This document shows positions 53,516 to 61,687 of a stretch of DNA of 64,000 nt, in pieces. The position numbers were made by a program, and so were the translations under genes. The DNA lies in assembly GCA_023398375.1 (NCBI GenBank), contig JAEWSH010000051.1, positions 310,001-374,000 of the forward strand, written 5' to 3'. The first letter of the stretch is position 1; each line of letters begins with the position of its first letter. The stretch comes from Bacillota bacterium (GTDB lineage: Bacteria; Bacillota; Clostridia; Lachnospirales; Lachnospiraceae). The notes beneath the pieces were generated by a model. It ran no database searches. It had not been told where the DNA came from and was given only the letters and a program-made list of their open reading frames with translations.

Positions 53516-55490
53516 ATTATTTATCTTACCTAAGCTTGCGGTCACAGGGATACTGAAGAATGGGGTGATTTATCTTCCCTATATCCTGACCTATGCATTT
53601 TCCACGGCGATTTATTTTATATTTGAAGCAATTCTGGATAATAAATTATTGAAGACAGTTCCCCATGCAGAATATATGCTGGTTCTGATGATAATTGGGA
53701 AACTATTGTTGGCCCTGATCTTGATACCTTTTCTATTCTATACAAATAGTTTTTTAATGAAACGACGGAATAAAGAATTGGCATTATATAATATTCTGGG
53801 ACTTGAAAAAAAACATATCGCATTTATGATGTTCATAGAATCATTGGGTATCTTTATTGGATCGAGTGTGATGGGAATGCTTTTGGGGGGGATCTTCTCG
53901 AAACTGGTATTTGCAATCCTGATGAAACTATGTGCATTGCCCATAGAGACTTCGTTTACAATATCTGTTCATAGTATAATAAGTACGATCGGGTTGATGG
54001 GTTTTATTATGATTTTAAATTTGTTTGTCAACTTATTGCATGTATCAAGGTCTAACCCGGCACAATTAATGCAATGTCAGAAAAAAGGTGAAAAAGAGCC
54101 GAAAAGATTATGGCTTCCTACAACTGTCGGGATTCTTTGCCTGGGATTTGGGTATGTAATTGCAATACGTGCAAAGTTAGATAGTATGATTTTCTTAGAT
54201 TTCTTTTTAGCCGTATTCTTAGTATGCGTGGGCACTTATTTTTTATTTACGTCAGGAAGCATTGCTTTTTTACGTATCTTAAAGAAAAATAAGAACTTTT
54301 ATTATAAGAGTAAGAACTATGTGACAATTGCGGGAATGATATATCGTATGAAAAAGAATGCAGCAAGCTTATCGAATATATGCATTTTTGGAACTATGAT
54401 TATTGTTACTCTTATGTGCACTGTAATTCTTGTTTTAGGGCAGGGCGGAGCGATACGATTCACGTGTCCTTATGATGTCTTATACAAATTTTCAGGCGAT
54501 GGAAGCGCTGATATTGTTCATTTTAAGCAAGTTTCCGAAGAAATGGCACAGAAACATCAATTGAAAATAGAAGATATGAAAGAGTTAGATTATTATCATC
54601 TGAATATGAATGAAGATAAAAAGAATTTAATGCAAAATAAAACTGGTTACTATACGGATAAGCAACGCAATGTATTACTGATCACATTAGAGGATTATAA
54701 GTATCTGGTAACACCAGAAAGCGGAGTCCCTGAACAGCTTGCAGAGAACGAAGTACTTGTATTTTCAACAAATGAAGATTTTGCAAGTGAAGAGATAACC
54801 ATAGAGGATAATACTTATAAGATTGTGAAGGAAGTAAATTATTTGGGAATTGCAATGAAAGAACCCAGAAGCTTTAACAGCCGTTATTATTTTATCATTA
54901 TGAAAGATAAAGGAGCGGTGCAGCAACTGGTAGATAAGCTTTATGGCATAGGTGGTGCAGTAACGACAAAGACAGTACGGTATCAACTGCGGGGTAGTGA
55001 AGAGAACAAAGAGGCTTTTATGCAGGACATGGAAGTATGTAAAAGTATGCCGGGATATTTAGCGGAAGAAGATATTGTAGATTGGAGCAAGAGCACAAGG
55101 GCCATGAATGGCGGACTGGTATTCTTGGGCATCTTCTTTGGCATTATCTTTACTATTTTCCTGGTACTTATTATGTATTATAAGCAGATTACGGAAGGAC
55201 TTGAAGATAAACAGAATTTTGATATTATGCAGAAAGTGGGTATGAGCGATGAGGATGTAAAAAGGACGATACAAAGGCAGATACTATTTGTGTTCTTTAT
55301 ACCATTAATAGGCGCAATTATTCATAGCATAGTCGGTCTTCATATGGTATTCTATTTATTAAGTGCATTGAATATATTTAATGTGCTTCTTATGATAAGG
55401 TGTGCGGGAGCAGTAATGATAGGATTCACGCTATTTTATACGGGAAGCTATCTGCTAACGGCAAAGACTTATTATAGGATCGTAAAATAA
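53508..55490 (+). CDS. Bce-type ABC transporter permease (FtsX-like)
   Basis: A 660-residue membrane protein with about ten helices and a large extracellular domain between helices 7 and 8 (around residues 315-515), which is the hallmark of BceB-like permeases. It contains a FtsX-type segment (LALYNILGLEKKHIAFMMF and QNFDIMQKVGMSDEDVKRTI). The extracellular domain is expected to bind the peptide or its lipid target. It works with the ATPase encoded just upstream and the two-component system. Confidence 0.92.
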   Translation: MRKLFILPKLAVTGILKNGVIYLPYILTYAFSTAIYFIFEAILDNKLLKTVPHAEYMLVLMIIGKLLLALILIPFLFYTNSFLMKRRNKELALYNILGLEKKHIAFMMFIESLGIFIGSSVMGMLLGGIFSKLVFAILMKLCALPIETSFTISVHSIISTIGLMGFIMILNLFVNLLHVSRSNPAQLMQCQKKGEKEPKRLWLPTTVGILCLGFGYVIAIRAKLDSMIFLDFFLAVFLVCVGTYFLFTSGSIAFLRILKKNKNFYYKSKNYVTIAGMIYRMKKNAASLSNICIFGTMIIVTLMCTVILVLGQGGAIRFTCPYDVLYKFSGDGSADIVHFKQVSEEMAQKHQLKIEDMKELDYYHLNMNEDKKNLMQNKTGYYTDKQRNVLLITLEDYKYLVTPESGVPEQLAENEVLVFSTNEDFASEEITIEDNTYKIVKEVNYLGIAMKEPRSFNSRYYFIIMKDKGAVQQLVDKLYGIGGAVTTKTVRYQLRGSEENKEAFMQDMEVCKSMPGYLAEEDIVDWSKSTRAMNGGLVFLGIFFGIIFTIFLVLIMYYKQITEGLEDKQNFDIMQKVGMSDEDVKRTIQRQILFVFFIPLIGAIIHSIVGLHMVFYLLSALNIFNVLLMIRCAGAVMIGFTLFYTGSYLLTAKTYYRIVK

Positions 55491-55505
55491 GGAGAAGAGG
55501 AGTCT

Positions 55506-56309
55506 ATGAAACAAGCAATGTTAAATAAAAGAAAAGGGATCAGTGGAAGTACGATTAAAATGATAGCAATTGTCACAATGCTGATTGATCATATTGCGGC
55601 AGCAGTTTTTGACAGAGTGCTGATCTCCCAGGGTCTTTTGGAAGCAAATACAAGTGTAGAAACTGCAGGACAGTTTATGCAGGAGCATATTGCTCTCTAC
55701 ACACTTGATTCCATCATGCGCATGATTGGAAGAATTAGTTTCCCGATCTTTTGTTTTTTGCTGATTGAAGGATTCCTGCATACACATAATCTAAAGAAGT
55801 ATATTGGAAGAATGCTGCTGTTTGCAGTTGCATCTGAGATTCCGTTCGATCTGGCTTTTATGGGAAAGGTATGTGACTGGGGATATCAGAATGTGTTTCT
55901 GACGTTAGTCATTGGATTACTGGTTTTGACAGGGTTTCAGATGATACGTGAGAAAGAGGAAATGCACCGTATCGTCATGATCATCTTGCATGTACTGATT
56001 CTTGCGGCAGGTATGGGAGCGGCGTTTTTGATAAAAAGTGACTATGGTGCCTATGGAGTGTTGACGGTTGCAGTCATGTACTTGCTGAGAAAGAATAGGA
56101 TATGGGAACTGCTTGCCGGATGTACAGTACTGACAGTAATGTCATTTGTTGAGTTTTCCTCATTTATAGTAATATTGCCGGTTCATTTCTATAATGGAAA
56201 AAAAGGATGGAATATGAAATACTTTTTTTACTTCTTTTATCCGGTTCATCTGCTCATTTTATACCTGATCTGTAAATATATGGGAATTGCAGATATAGCT
56301 GTCATATGA
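55506..56309 (+). CDS. TraX-family membrane protein
   Basis: A 267-residue membrane protein with about seven hydrophobic segments. GISGSTIKMIAIVTMLIDHIAA near the N-terminus, IGRISFPIFCFLLIEGFLHT, and a C-terminal KYFFYFFYPVHLLILYLI match the TraX/acyltransferase-3-like family, named for F-pilin acetylation but common outside plasmids. In this setting, 15 bases after the Bce permease, it may modify a surface molecule; that is inference from co-transcription. Confidence 0.82.
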   Translation: MKQAMLNKRKGISGSTIKMIAIVTMLIDHIAAAVFDRVLISQGLLEANTSVETAGQFMQEHIALYTLDSIMRMIGRISFPIFCFLLIEGFLHTHNLKKYIGRMLLFAVASEIPFDLAFMGKVCDWGYQNVFLTLVIGLLVLTGFQMIREKEEMHRIVMIILHVLILAAGMGAAFLIKSDYGAYGVLTVAVMYLLRKNRIWELLAGCTVLTVMSFVEFSSFIVILPVHFYNGKKGWNMKYFFYFFYPVHLLILYLICKYMGIADIAVI

Positions 56310-56345
56310 ATATAGAAAATTATAATAATAAACGCAGAGTATAAA

Positions 56346-56386
56346 AAATTACGGAGTCATGGTGATATATCATGACTCCGTAATTT
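56346..56386 (+). terminator. Terminator after the Bce/TraX operon
   Basis: AAATTACGGAGTCATG pairs with CATGACTCCGTAATTT around a short A/T loop. It ends the operon and lies directly before the agrC relic. Confidence 0.8.
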
Positions 56387-56387
56387 A

Positions 56388-56521
56388 GCGGCAATCAATT
56401 ATACCAAGGAAATGAATAGTATGAAGGGGTCGAATCATGGAATCGGATTAAGCAATATAATATTATTATAAATACGTAAAAGAATCTGCAGCTTTTAAAG
56501 TTGGCAGATTCTTTTACGAAA
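56388..56521 (+). pseudogene. Scar of an agrC-like kinase 3' end
   Basis: Three short blocks align in order with the intact kinase at 59990-61300 and its terminator. GCGGCAATCAATTATACCAA onward matches 60821-60856. AAGGGGTCGAATCATGGAAT onward matches the G-box coding region near 61178-61210. AATATTATTATAAATACG and the following hairpin (AAAAGAATCTGC with GCAGATTCTTTT) match 61279-61337. Two internal deletions separate the blocks. It is not coding. Confidence 0.85.
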
Positions 56522-56546
56522 AGTATCCCGCCAATAACATGTTTAC

Positions 56547-56574
56547 TTCGTGCAGAAATCATGTCTCTCATGCA
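56547..56574 (+). promoter_or_regulatory. AgrA-type direct repeats upstream of agrD2
   Basis: TTCGTGCA (56547-56554) and CTCATGCA (56567-56574) are 20 bp apart start to start. Twenty-nine bases after the second repeat is CGATAATATAAG, a -10-like core, and there is no good -35. The same arrangement occurs at 61361-61388. This fits a LytTR-activated promoter driving agrD2. Confidence 0.65.
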
Positions 56575-56659
56575 AATTATCTAGAAAAAGCACAAAAAAA
56601 GAACGATAATATAAGCAAAGGTAACTATAAAGAGGCTGCTACATAAAAGGAAGATTATC

Positions 56660-56806
56660 ATGAAAAACAAAATGAAAGAGAAAACATTAAAGTTAATTGC
56701 AAAAATTGCAATGCATACTGCAAAAACGGAGGTAAATTCAGCATGCATATGTATAGGTTATCAGCCGACAATACCAAAAAGTGTAATGAAATTAAGAAAG
56801 CTTTAG
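56660..56806 (+). CDS. agrD: AgrD-like cyclic lactone autoinducer prepeptide 2
   Basis: A 48-residue peptide with a basic amphipathic leader (KEKTLKLIAKIAMHTAK), a core SACICIGYQ (residues 27-35) and a tail with TIPKSV and a basic end. The SAC..GYQP pattern is typical of Lachnospiraceae AgrD. Either Cys29 or Cys31 could form the ring; the cleavage point is near Gly33-Tyr34. AAGG lies upstream of the ATG at 56660. Its processing partner should be the frameshifted agrB at 58575-59145, with the AgrA and AgrC encoded further along. Confidence 0.8.
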   Translation: MKNKMKEKTLKLIAKIAMHTAKTEVNSACICIGYQPTIPKSVMKLRKL

Positions 56807-56887
56807 TTTTTTAAATAGCAAAAGGTGATTAAATGGGGAAGGGATGAAAATAAGTGAGAATAAAATGTTGAAGGCAACTAAAATGGT

Positions 56888-57502
56888 ATGGAAAATAAGA
56901 AAAACATTATGTGGAGTAGTTATTATACTTGGATTCATAATGTTACCATCAATGTTTGTAATGCAGATGGACAACCGATAGAAGGGAATATATTTTCTTG
57001 TGCAAAACATGAGCCAAATGTCTTTAGAGTAAATATTCCAACAGAGGGCGCTTATTATCTGGAAATTTCGCATGGGTCAACACCAACAGTAAGTAAGGAG
57101 TATTTTTTTACAATGGGAAATCCTAATTGTGACAGTGGAACTTATTCAGCCTCTTATGGTACTCAAACATTAGGACCTGAAAATCCAACGTTTGAGGTGA
57201 AGGAAGAAAGACTTAAAAAAGATAATAGCTTGCCAAATTATGCGATTGTGTATCAGGCCGTACTTGAAGGGGCGCCAACTACAGCAACTTCATCAAGAAA
57301 AATAAGAAATGAGAGTAATCCAAGCTGGATAACAGCACAAGATTATACATGGAAATGTAACTTAGTAATAAATGATACCAATGCGTTGAAGCAAACATGG
57401 CAAATTCAATATAATGCAGGCCGTAGTACAAAATCAATAGTACCAACGTTGAGAATGTATTATGTATATCCATTATATCCAATAGAAGAATTATATAATT
57501 AG
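56888..57502 (+). CDS. Unknown protein, probably an exported protein cut off from its signal peptide
   Basis: A 204-residue open frame with no recognised domain, rich in Thr, Asn, Tyr and Trp, suggesting beta structure (VTINVCNADGQPIEGN, WITAQDYTWKCNLVIN, LRMYYVYPLYP). It lacks a signal peptide. A frame starting at ATG 56844 and ending at 56981 encodes a clear signal-like segment (KIRKTLCGVVIILGFIML) overlapping the start of this frame in another phase. A one-base slip near 56930-56970 would fuse the two into an exported protein. It follows agrD2 by 80 bases. Confidence 0.55.
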   Translation: MENKKNIMWSSYYTWIHNVTINVCNADGQPIEGNIFSCAKHEPNVFRVNIPTEGAYYLEISHGSTPTVSKEYFFTMGNPNCDSGTYSASYGTQTLGPENPTFEVKEERLKKDNSLPNYAIVYQAVLEGAPTTATSSRKIRNESNPSWITAQDYTWKCNLVINDTNALKQTWQIQYNAGRSTKSIVPTLRMYYVYPLYPIEELYN

Positions 57503-57534
57503 ATATCAGGCGTGAGTGGGGAGATTGAAGAAGA

Positions 57535-58479
57535 ATGAGTATACGATGTATTCAAAGTTCAGAACATCAGATTGAATGGAACAAACAATTAATAAAACAA
57601 ATATTGTGCGAAGATAAAAAGAACAAGCAAAGTATTAAGGATTCAAGAGATGATTATATAAGCAGTACAGAAAAGGATATTTATACGCTATACAGTGCAC
57701 CAGAAAGAAAAAGCCAATTATCAGAGGAAGAAAAACTACGGAATAGAGAAAAAATAGACTTTACCAATGCGGCTGTTAGTTTTGATTGTATTAAAAAAGT
57801 TTTTACACTTTCAGACGGAAGTAAAATAGCATTAGAAGATACTGCTACAAAACCCAGAAAAGGAACAGTAAAGGAATTTGAAGTAGTTAATAATAATTTG
57901 ATTATGAAGAAAGGTTGTTATTATAATTATACGGATCGAGATGGGTATACACTTATGTTCTCGGCCGGAAATTCACTGTATAATGATTCGACTGTGGATG
58001 ATTGTAGAATCGGAGGAAGAGGAATTGGAAACAAAACAGAAGAATGGTATCATTCAAAAGCACGGAAAACGGCAGATATTATAACGAGTATGCTTGAATT
58101 AAAAGTTCCTTTTGCAGCATATATGTCATATTCACATCAGGAGGTTGCCGAATTATTACATGATGTCGGGATTTCTGCTGGAAAATTTACGCTAGGCATC
58201 GATGGAGGATATAGCAACAATTACTATATGACCCACAATGGCGAAATATATGCAGAGTATGAGGTTGAATCTAGAAGAAGGGCAATTAATATGTTAAATT
58301 ACTTGGAAATGGGTGCGCCTCCTGGTACGATGTATTTAATTGATGGCGTGAAATATAAAATGGATGAAAAAGGATATTTTCATATTCCGGAGAATACAAT
58401 GGTATGTCCTGAAGAAATGCAGCTCATTGATGAAAACGGTAAAAAAGTTACGATATATTCAAAATATGCAAAAGGATGA
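57535..58479 (+). CDS. Unknown soluble protein in the agr2 locus
   Basis: A 314-residue protein without signal peptide or membrane segments and with no domain I recognise. The N-terminal third is charged and probably helical (EWNKQLIKQILCEDKKNKQ). The remainder is more ordered, with GRGIGNKTEEWYHSKARKTA, PFAAYMSYSHQEVAELLHDVG and GIDGGYSNNYYMTHNGEIYAEYE, then a short beta-like tail. It lies between agrD2's neighbour and agrB2 on the same strand and is likely co-transcribed with them. A GGAGA-type site precedes the ATG. Confidence 0.75.
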   Translation: MSIRCIQSSEHQIEWNKQLIKQILCEDKKNKQSIKDSRDDYISSTEKDIYTLYSAPERKSQLSEEEKLRNREKIDFTNAAVSFDCIKKVFTLSDGSKIALEDTATKPRKGTVKEFEVVNNNLIMKKGCYYNYTDRDGYTLMFSAGNSLYNDSTVDDCRIGGRGIGNKTEEWYHSKARKTADIITSMLELKVPFAAYMSYSHQEVAELLHDVGISAGKFTLGIDGGYSNNYYMTHNGEIYAEYEVESRRRAINMLNYLEMGAPPGTMYLIDGVKYKMDEKGYFHIPENTMVCPEEMQLIDENGKKVTIYSKYAKG

Positions 58480-58574
58480 GGCATGTAATATTTTTATAAT
58501 GGAGCTGGTACATTAGATTTAGTATAATATTGTATCAGCTCCTTATTAAAACGAAAAGAGAAAAGTTTAAAGTG

Positions 58575-59145
58575 ATGATAGTAAATTGCATTGTAAAAAA
58601 ATGATAAATGCAGGAGTTATTGAGAATGAAAAATCAGAAATTTATTGTTTCGGTTTGGAATGTATGGTATTAAAAATGATTCATTATGTGTCATATTTGT
58701 GTATAGCATTGTTATTTGGAAAAGTGATAGATCTATTATTAATTGCATGTGCTTTTATTCCGTTACGTAAAAGTGCTGGCGGTTATCATGCAAAAACAAA
58801 AGTGTGCTGCTATATTTTTTCGTGTGTTGCTTTTTTTTGATTATTTTAATTAAACGCATGTCACCACAAATTGAATTTTATATAGTGAGTTGGTTAATTG
58901 CTAATTTCTTTATATTTAGTTTATCTCCGATAGAAAATGAGAACAGATTATATGATTTAAATGAAAAAAAGTATTTTAGAAAGTATACATTATATATATT
59001 AGGAATCGAAAACATTATAAATATTATTACGCTCATATTGAATTATAAAATTATATTTGTATCAATAACAATAGGAATGGTATTATCAGCAACTTTAGTA
59101 GCAATTGGCAAACATAAAATAATTAGATTGAAAAACATAGATTAA
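58575..59145 (+). pseudogene. agrB: AgrB-like peptidase gene with homopolymer frameshifts
   Basis: Two overlapping frames together make one AgrB of about 190 residues. The first (from 58601, or with one extra A in the A7 run 58595-58601, from ATG 58575) holds EIYCFGLEC and the active-site region SAGGYHAKTKVCCYIF. It ends at a TGA right after a T8 run (58831-58838). The second frame (to 59145) continues LIILIKRMSPQIEF with more membrane helices. One extra T restores the full protein. It could be a decayed gene, a slippery or phase-variable gene, or a sequence error. Confidence 0.8.
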
Positions 59146-59234
59146 CACCCTGTGTAAAGATATTATGAGAAAATTAAGGTTATTTATTTATATACCGATA
59201 CATTTAATAACAAAGTATAAATGTGGAGGGGAAG

Positions 59235-59987
59235 ATGTTAAAAATAGCAATTTGTGATGATGAGATGCATGAAGTGAAAAATGTAAAAAGTATAATTATG
59301 GAGGCTATGGAGAATCAGTCAATTACTTATGAAATAAAATTATTTGGCTCGGGGGAAGAATTGCTGGAATCGAATGAACAATTCCACTGTGTTTTTTTAG
59401 ATATTGTGATGAATGGAATAAATGGAATTGAATTAGGGATGAGTCTATACCAGAAAGATAGAAAAGTCAGAATTATTTATATCACCAACTTTGAAGAATA
59501 CTGTAGTGAGGCAGTAAATCATGTACATGCTTTCGCGTATTTATCAAAGCCTATCATAAAAGAAAAATTAGAGCAACAATTGCAAGCACTAATACAATTA
59601 ATGGGTGAAGAAATCAAAAATGATATAGAGATTGAACTATCCAATGTTATAGAAATCTGTGAAGAAACAAAGAAAGAATATATTGCAATTAGAATACCTA
59701 TTTCAGAAATTATTTATTTTGAATATATGAAATCTGATAGACGAGTAAGAGTAAAGACAACGAATAAAACTTTTGAATATGTGTGTACTATGACTCAATT
59801 GGAAAATAATATGAGAGCCTATGGATTTGCTGCCTGCTACAGAGGAATACTTGTGAATTTTGCACATGTGCTGAAAGCAAAAAATCATATAGTATATTTA
59901 AATAATGGTGAAAAGTTACCCTTGTCACAAAAAAGAGTGGTTGAATTTAAAGAGAAGTTAAATGAATATGTTCATAGGAGCATTTAA
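59235..59987 (+). CDS. agrA: LytTR-family response regulator 2 (AgrA-like)
   Basis: A 250-residue AgrA-like regulator. The receiver domain shows AICDDEMHE, the phosphoacceptor Asp in CVFLDIVMNGINGIE, and Lys in YLSKPII. The LytTR domain spans about residues 145-245, with IIYFEYMKSDRRVRVKT and ACYRGILVNFAHVLK, and LNNGEKLPLSQKRV. The ATG at 59235 follows GGAGGGG; the frame is open upstream to a GTG at 59223. Kinase agrC2 begins two bases after its stop. Candidate binding sites are the repeats at 56547 and 61361. Confidence 0.88.
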   Translation: MLKIAICDDEMHEVKNVKSIIMEAMENQSITYEIKLFGSGEELLESNEQFHCVFLDIVMNGINGIELGMSLYQKDRKVRIIYITNFEEYCSEAVNHVHAFAYLSKPIIKEKLEQQLQALIQLMGEEIKNDIEIELSNVIEICEETKKEYIAIRIPISEIIYFEYMKSDRRVRVKTTNKTFEYVCTMTQLENNMRAYGFAACYRGILVNFAHVLKAKNHIVYLNNGEKLPLSQKRVVEFKEKLNEYVHRSI

Positions 59988-59989
59988 TA

Positions 59990-61300
59990 ATGGAAAATAA
60001 TATATTGTTTTTATCTGGAATAGTGGTATCGTGTCTGGTTATTACTATCGTAATATTTCAATTTATTGATCGCAGGCATAAGAGAATTTATGATAATGAA
60101 TATCTTTATTTAGGAGCTAAAATAGGTGTTAGTATTTTTTTAATGGTTGTTAATTTATTTCAACAACCAATGGTTAATATGCTGAGTTGGATTATTGTGT
60201 TTGGCTTGGTAAGTTATCTTTTATATTTTGACGATATTGATAAACCAATACAAAGAATTTTAGAAGCAGAAGTAATGGTGTTGGTATTTATAATATGTGA
60301 AACCGTAGGTATAGTTTTACTGGAATTCATATTCTGGAAAGTGCATATGCCTTCATTAAATGTAAATGTTAGAACTTTTCTAAATATGACTTTTTCTATG
60401 TTGGTGCTATTATTTATATATTACGCGCTCATTTTACGAATATGGGGAAAGAAAGAAAAGGTTAAGTTTACAAGAACGCAATGTATATTACACACTATTA
60501 TTGCTATTTATAGTTTTATTAACATGATTGTGATAATAGAGGCAGTTGGAAGGATAAAGGCAGAAGGAGAAAGTTTTATTTTACTTATTAACATGGGATT
60601 TATTGTTTTCGCAGACATGTATTTTCTTTATTTTATTCAATTTGTAGAAGAAAGTAATCAATTAAAGGTGAAATTTGAATTACTAGAGCAGCAAGCAACA
60701 ATGCAGTATCATTATTATGTACAGCAGGAAAAGAAGTATAGAGAATCTATAAGTATTCTTCATGATGTGGATAAGCATATCATGGCGGTAGAAAGACTGT
60801 ATAATGGAGATAATAGAGAAGCGGCAATCAATTATACCAAGGAAATTAATAGAATGTTAAAGCCTCTGATTCCACAGCAACTAACCAATTATCCTATCCT
60901 TAATATACTTTTAAGCGATAAAATCCAAAATGCGGAAAAAGCGAGTATAGATTTACATTATGAAATAGATAATGTCGAATTAAATTTTATGAATCCAATG
61001 GATGTTACGACAATTTTTGGAAATTTGTTAGATAATGCTATTGAAGCCTGTGAGCAAGTTGAAGATTTTCGGTGGATAAAATTGAAAATAAGTCCTTATT
61101 ATGAAATGATTGCTATAAGGATTGAGAATAGTTCAAGAGATAAAACTCATTGGAAGAACAGTAGACCAGTATCACAAAAGGGGTTGAATCATGGGATCGG
61201 ATTAAGCAATGTGGAACGTGTATTAAAAAAATATGATGGCTCAATGCATTTGAGCAGTGATAATGGTATATTTCAATGTAATATTATTATAAATAGGTAA
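59990..61300 (+). CDS. agrC: GHKL sensor histidine kinase 2 (AgrC-like)
   Basis: A 436-residue kinase with about six N-terminal membrane helices (to residue 220) and a GHKL domain. The phosphoacceptor is in SISILHDVDKHIMAVERLY, the N box NLLDNAIEACEQV, and the G box LNHGIGLSNVERVLKKYDG. It is intact, unlike agrB2. A second, deleted copy of its 3' end lies at 56388-56521. A hairpin terminator follows at 61304-61337. Confidence 0.9.
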   Translation: MENNILFLSGIVVSCLVITIVIFQFIDRRHKRIYDNEYLYLGAKIGVSIFLMVVNLFQQPMVNMLSWIIVFGLVSYLLYFDDIDKPIQRILEAEVMVLVFIICETVGIVLLEFIFWKVHMPSLNVNVRTFLNMTFSMLVLLFIYYALILRIWGKKEKVKFTRTQCILHTIIAIYSFINMIVIIEAVGRIKAEGESFILLINMGFIVFADMYFLYFIQFVEESNQLKVKFELLEQQATMQYHYYVQQEKKYRESISILHDVDKHIMAVERLYNGDNREAAINYTKEINRMLKPLIPQQLTNYPILNILLSDKIQNAEKASIDLHYEIDNVELNFMNPMDVTTIFGNLLDNAIEACEQVEDFRWIKLKISPYYEMIAIRIENSSRDKTHWKNSRPVSQKGLNHGIGLSNVERVLKKYDGSMHLSSDNGIFQCNIIINR

Positions 61301-61303
61301 AAG

Positions 61304-61337
61304 AATCTGCTGCTTTTCAAGTTGGCAGATTTTTTTG
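61304..61337 (+). terminator. Terminator after agrC2
   Basis: AATCTGC pairs with GCAGATT around a 14-base loop and is followed by a run of Ts. The duplicated copy in the scar at 56479-56521 has a longer stem. Confidence 0.75.
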
Positions 61338-61360
61338 CATTCTATGTGAAAAATGCTTAT

Positions 61361-61388
61361 CTCGTGCAAAAAAAATGTCTTTCGTGTT
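61361..61388 (+). promoter_or_regulatory. AgrA-type direct repeats upstream of the exported-protein genes
   Basis: CTCGTGCA (61361-61368) and TTCGTGTT (61381-61388) are 20 bp apart. Twenty-eight bases after the second repeat is CGATAATTATAATAG with a TATAAT -10. The spacing and core match the agrD2 promoter region at 56547. No -35 consensus is seen. Confidence 0.65.
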
Positions 61389-61464
61389 GAAAATATTGAA
61401 AAAGAAATTAATTTGTCGATAATTATAATAGAAACATAAATGATATAAGAAGGGGGAATTTACA

Positions 61465-61672
61465 ATGAAGAAAAGGTTAAAAAAAACGTTATTATCAAAA
61501 TCTGTTAGGTGCGGAGGTTTTGACAATTACGAATAAAAAGTATTGCCAAAATGTTGATTTGTGGAATTGGGGTATTAACAGTATCTCTTTCAAATTAATG
61601 ATGCTACATTATTTTGGAATTTTTCATCAGACGCCAAGATGCCAAAAGTAAGTTATTATATTCAAAGTACAT
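61465..61672 (+). pseudogene. Eroded small exported-protein gene
   Basis: AGGGGG precedes an ATG at 61465, but the frame stops after 23 residues. In shifted frames one can read a signal-like KSIAKMLICGIGVLTVSL and a C-terminal ATLFWNFSSDAKMPKVSYYI, which loosely resembles the end of the 56888 protein. It appears to be a broken relative placed directly behind an AgrA-type promoter. Confidence 0.45.
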
Positions 61673-61687
61673 GAGGAGGAAGTAGCA

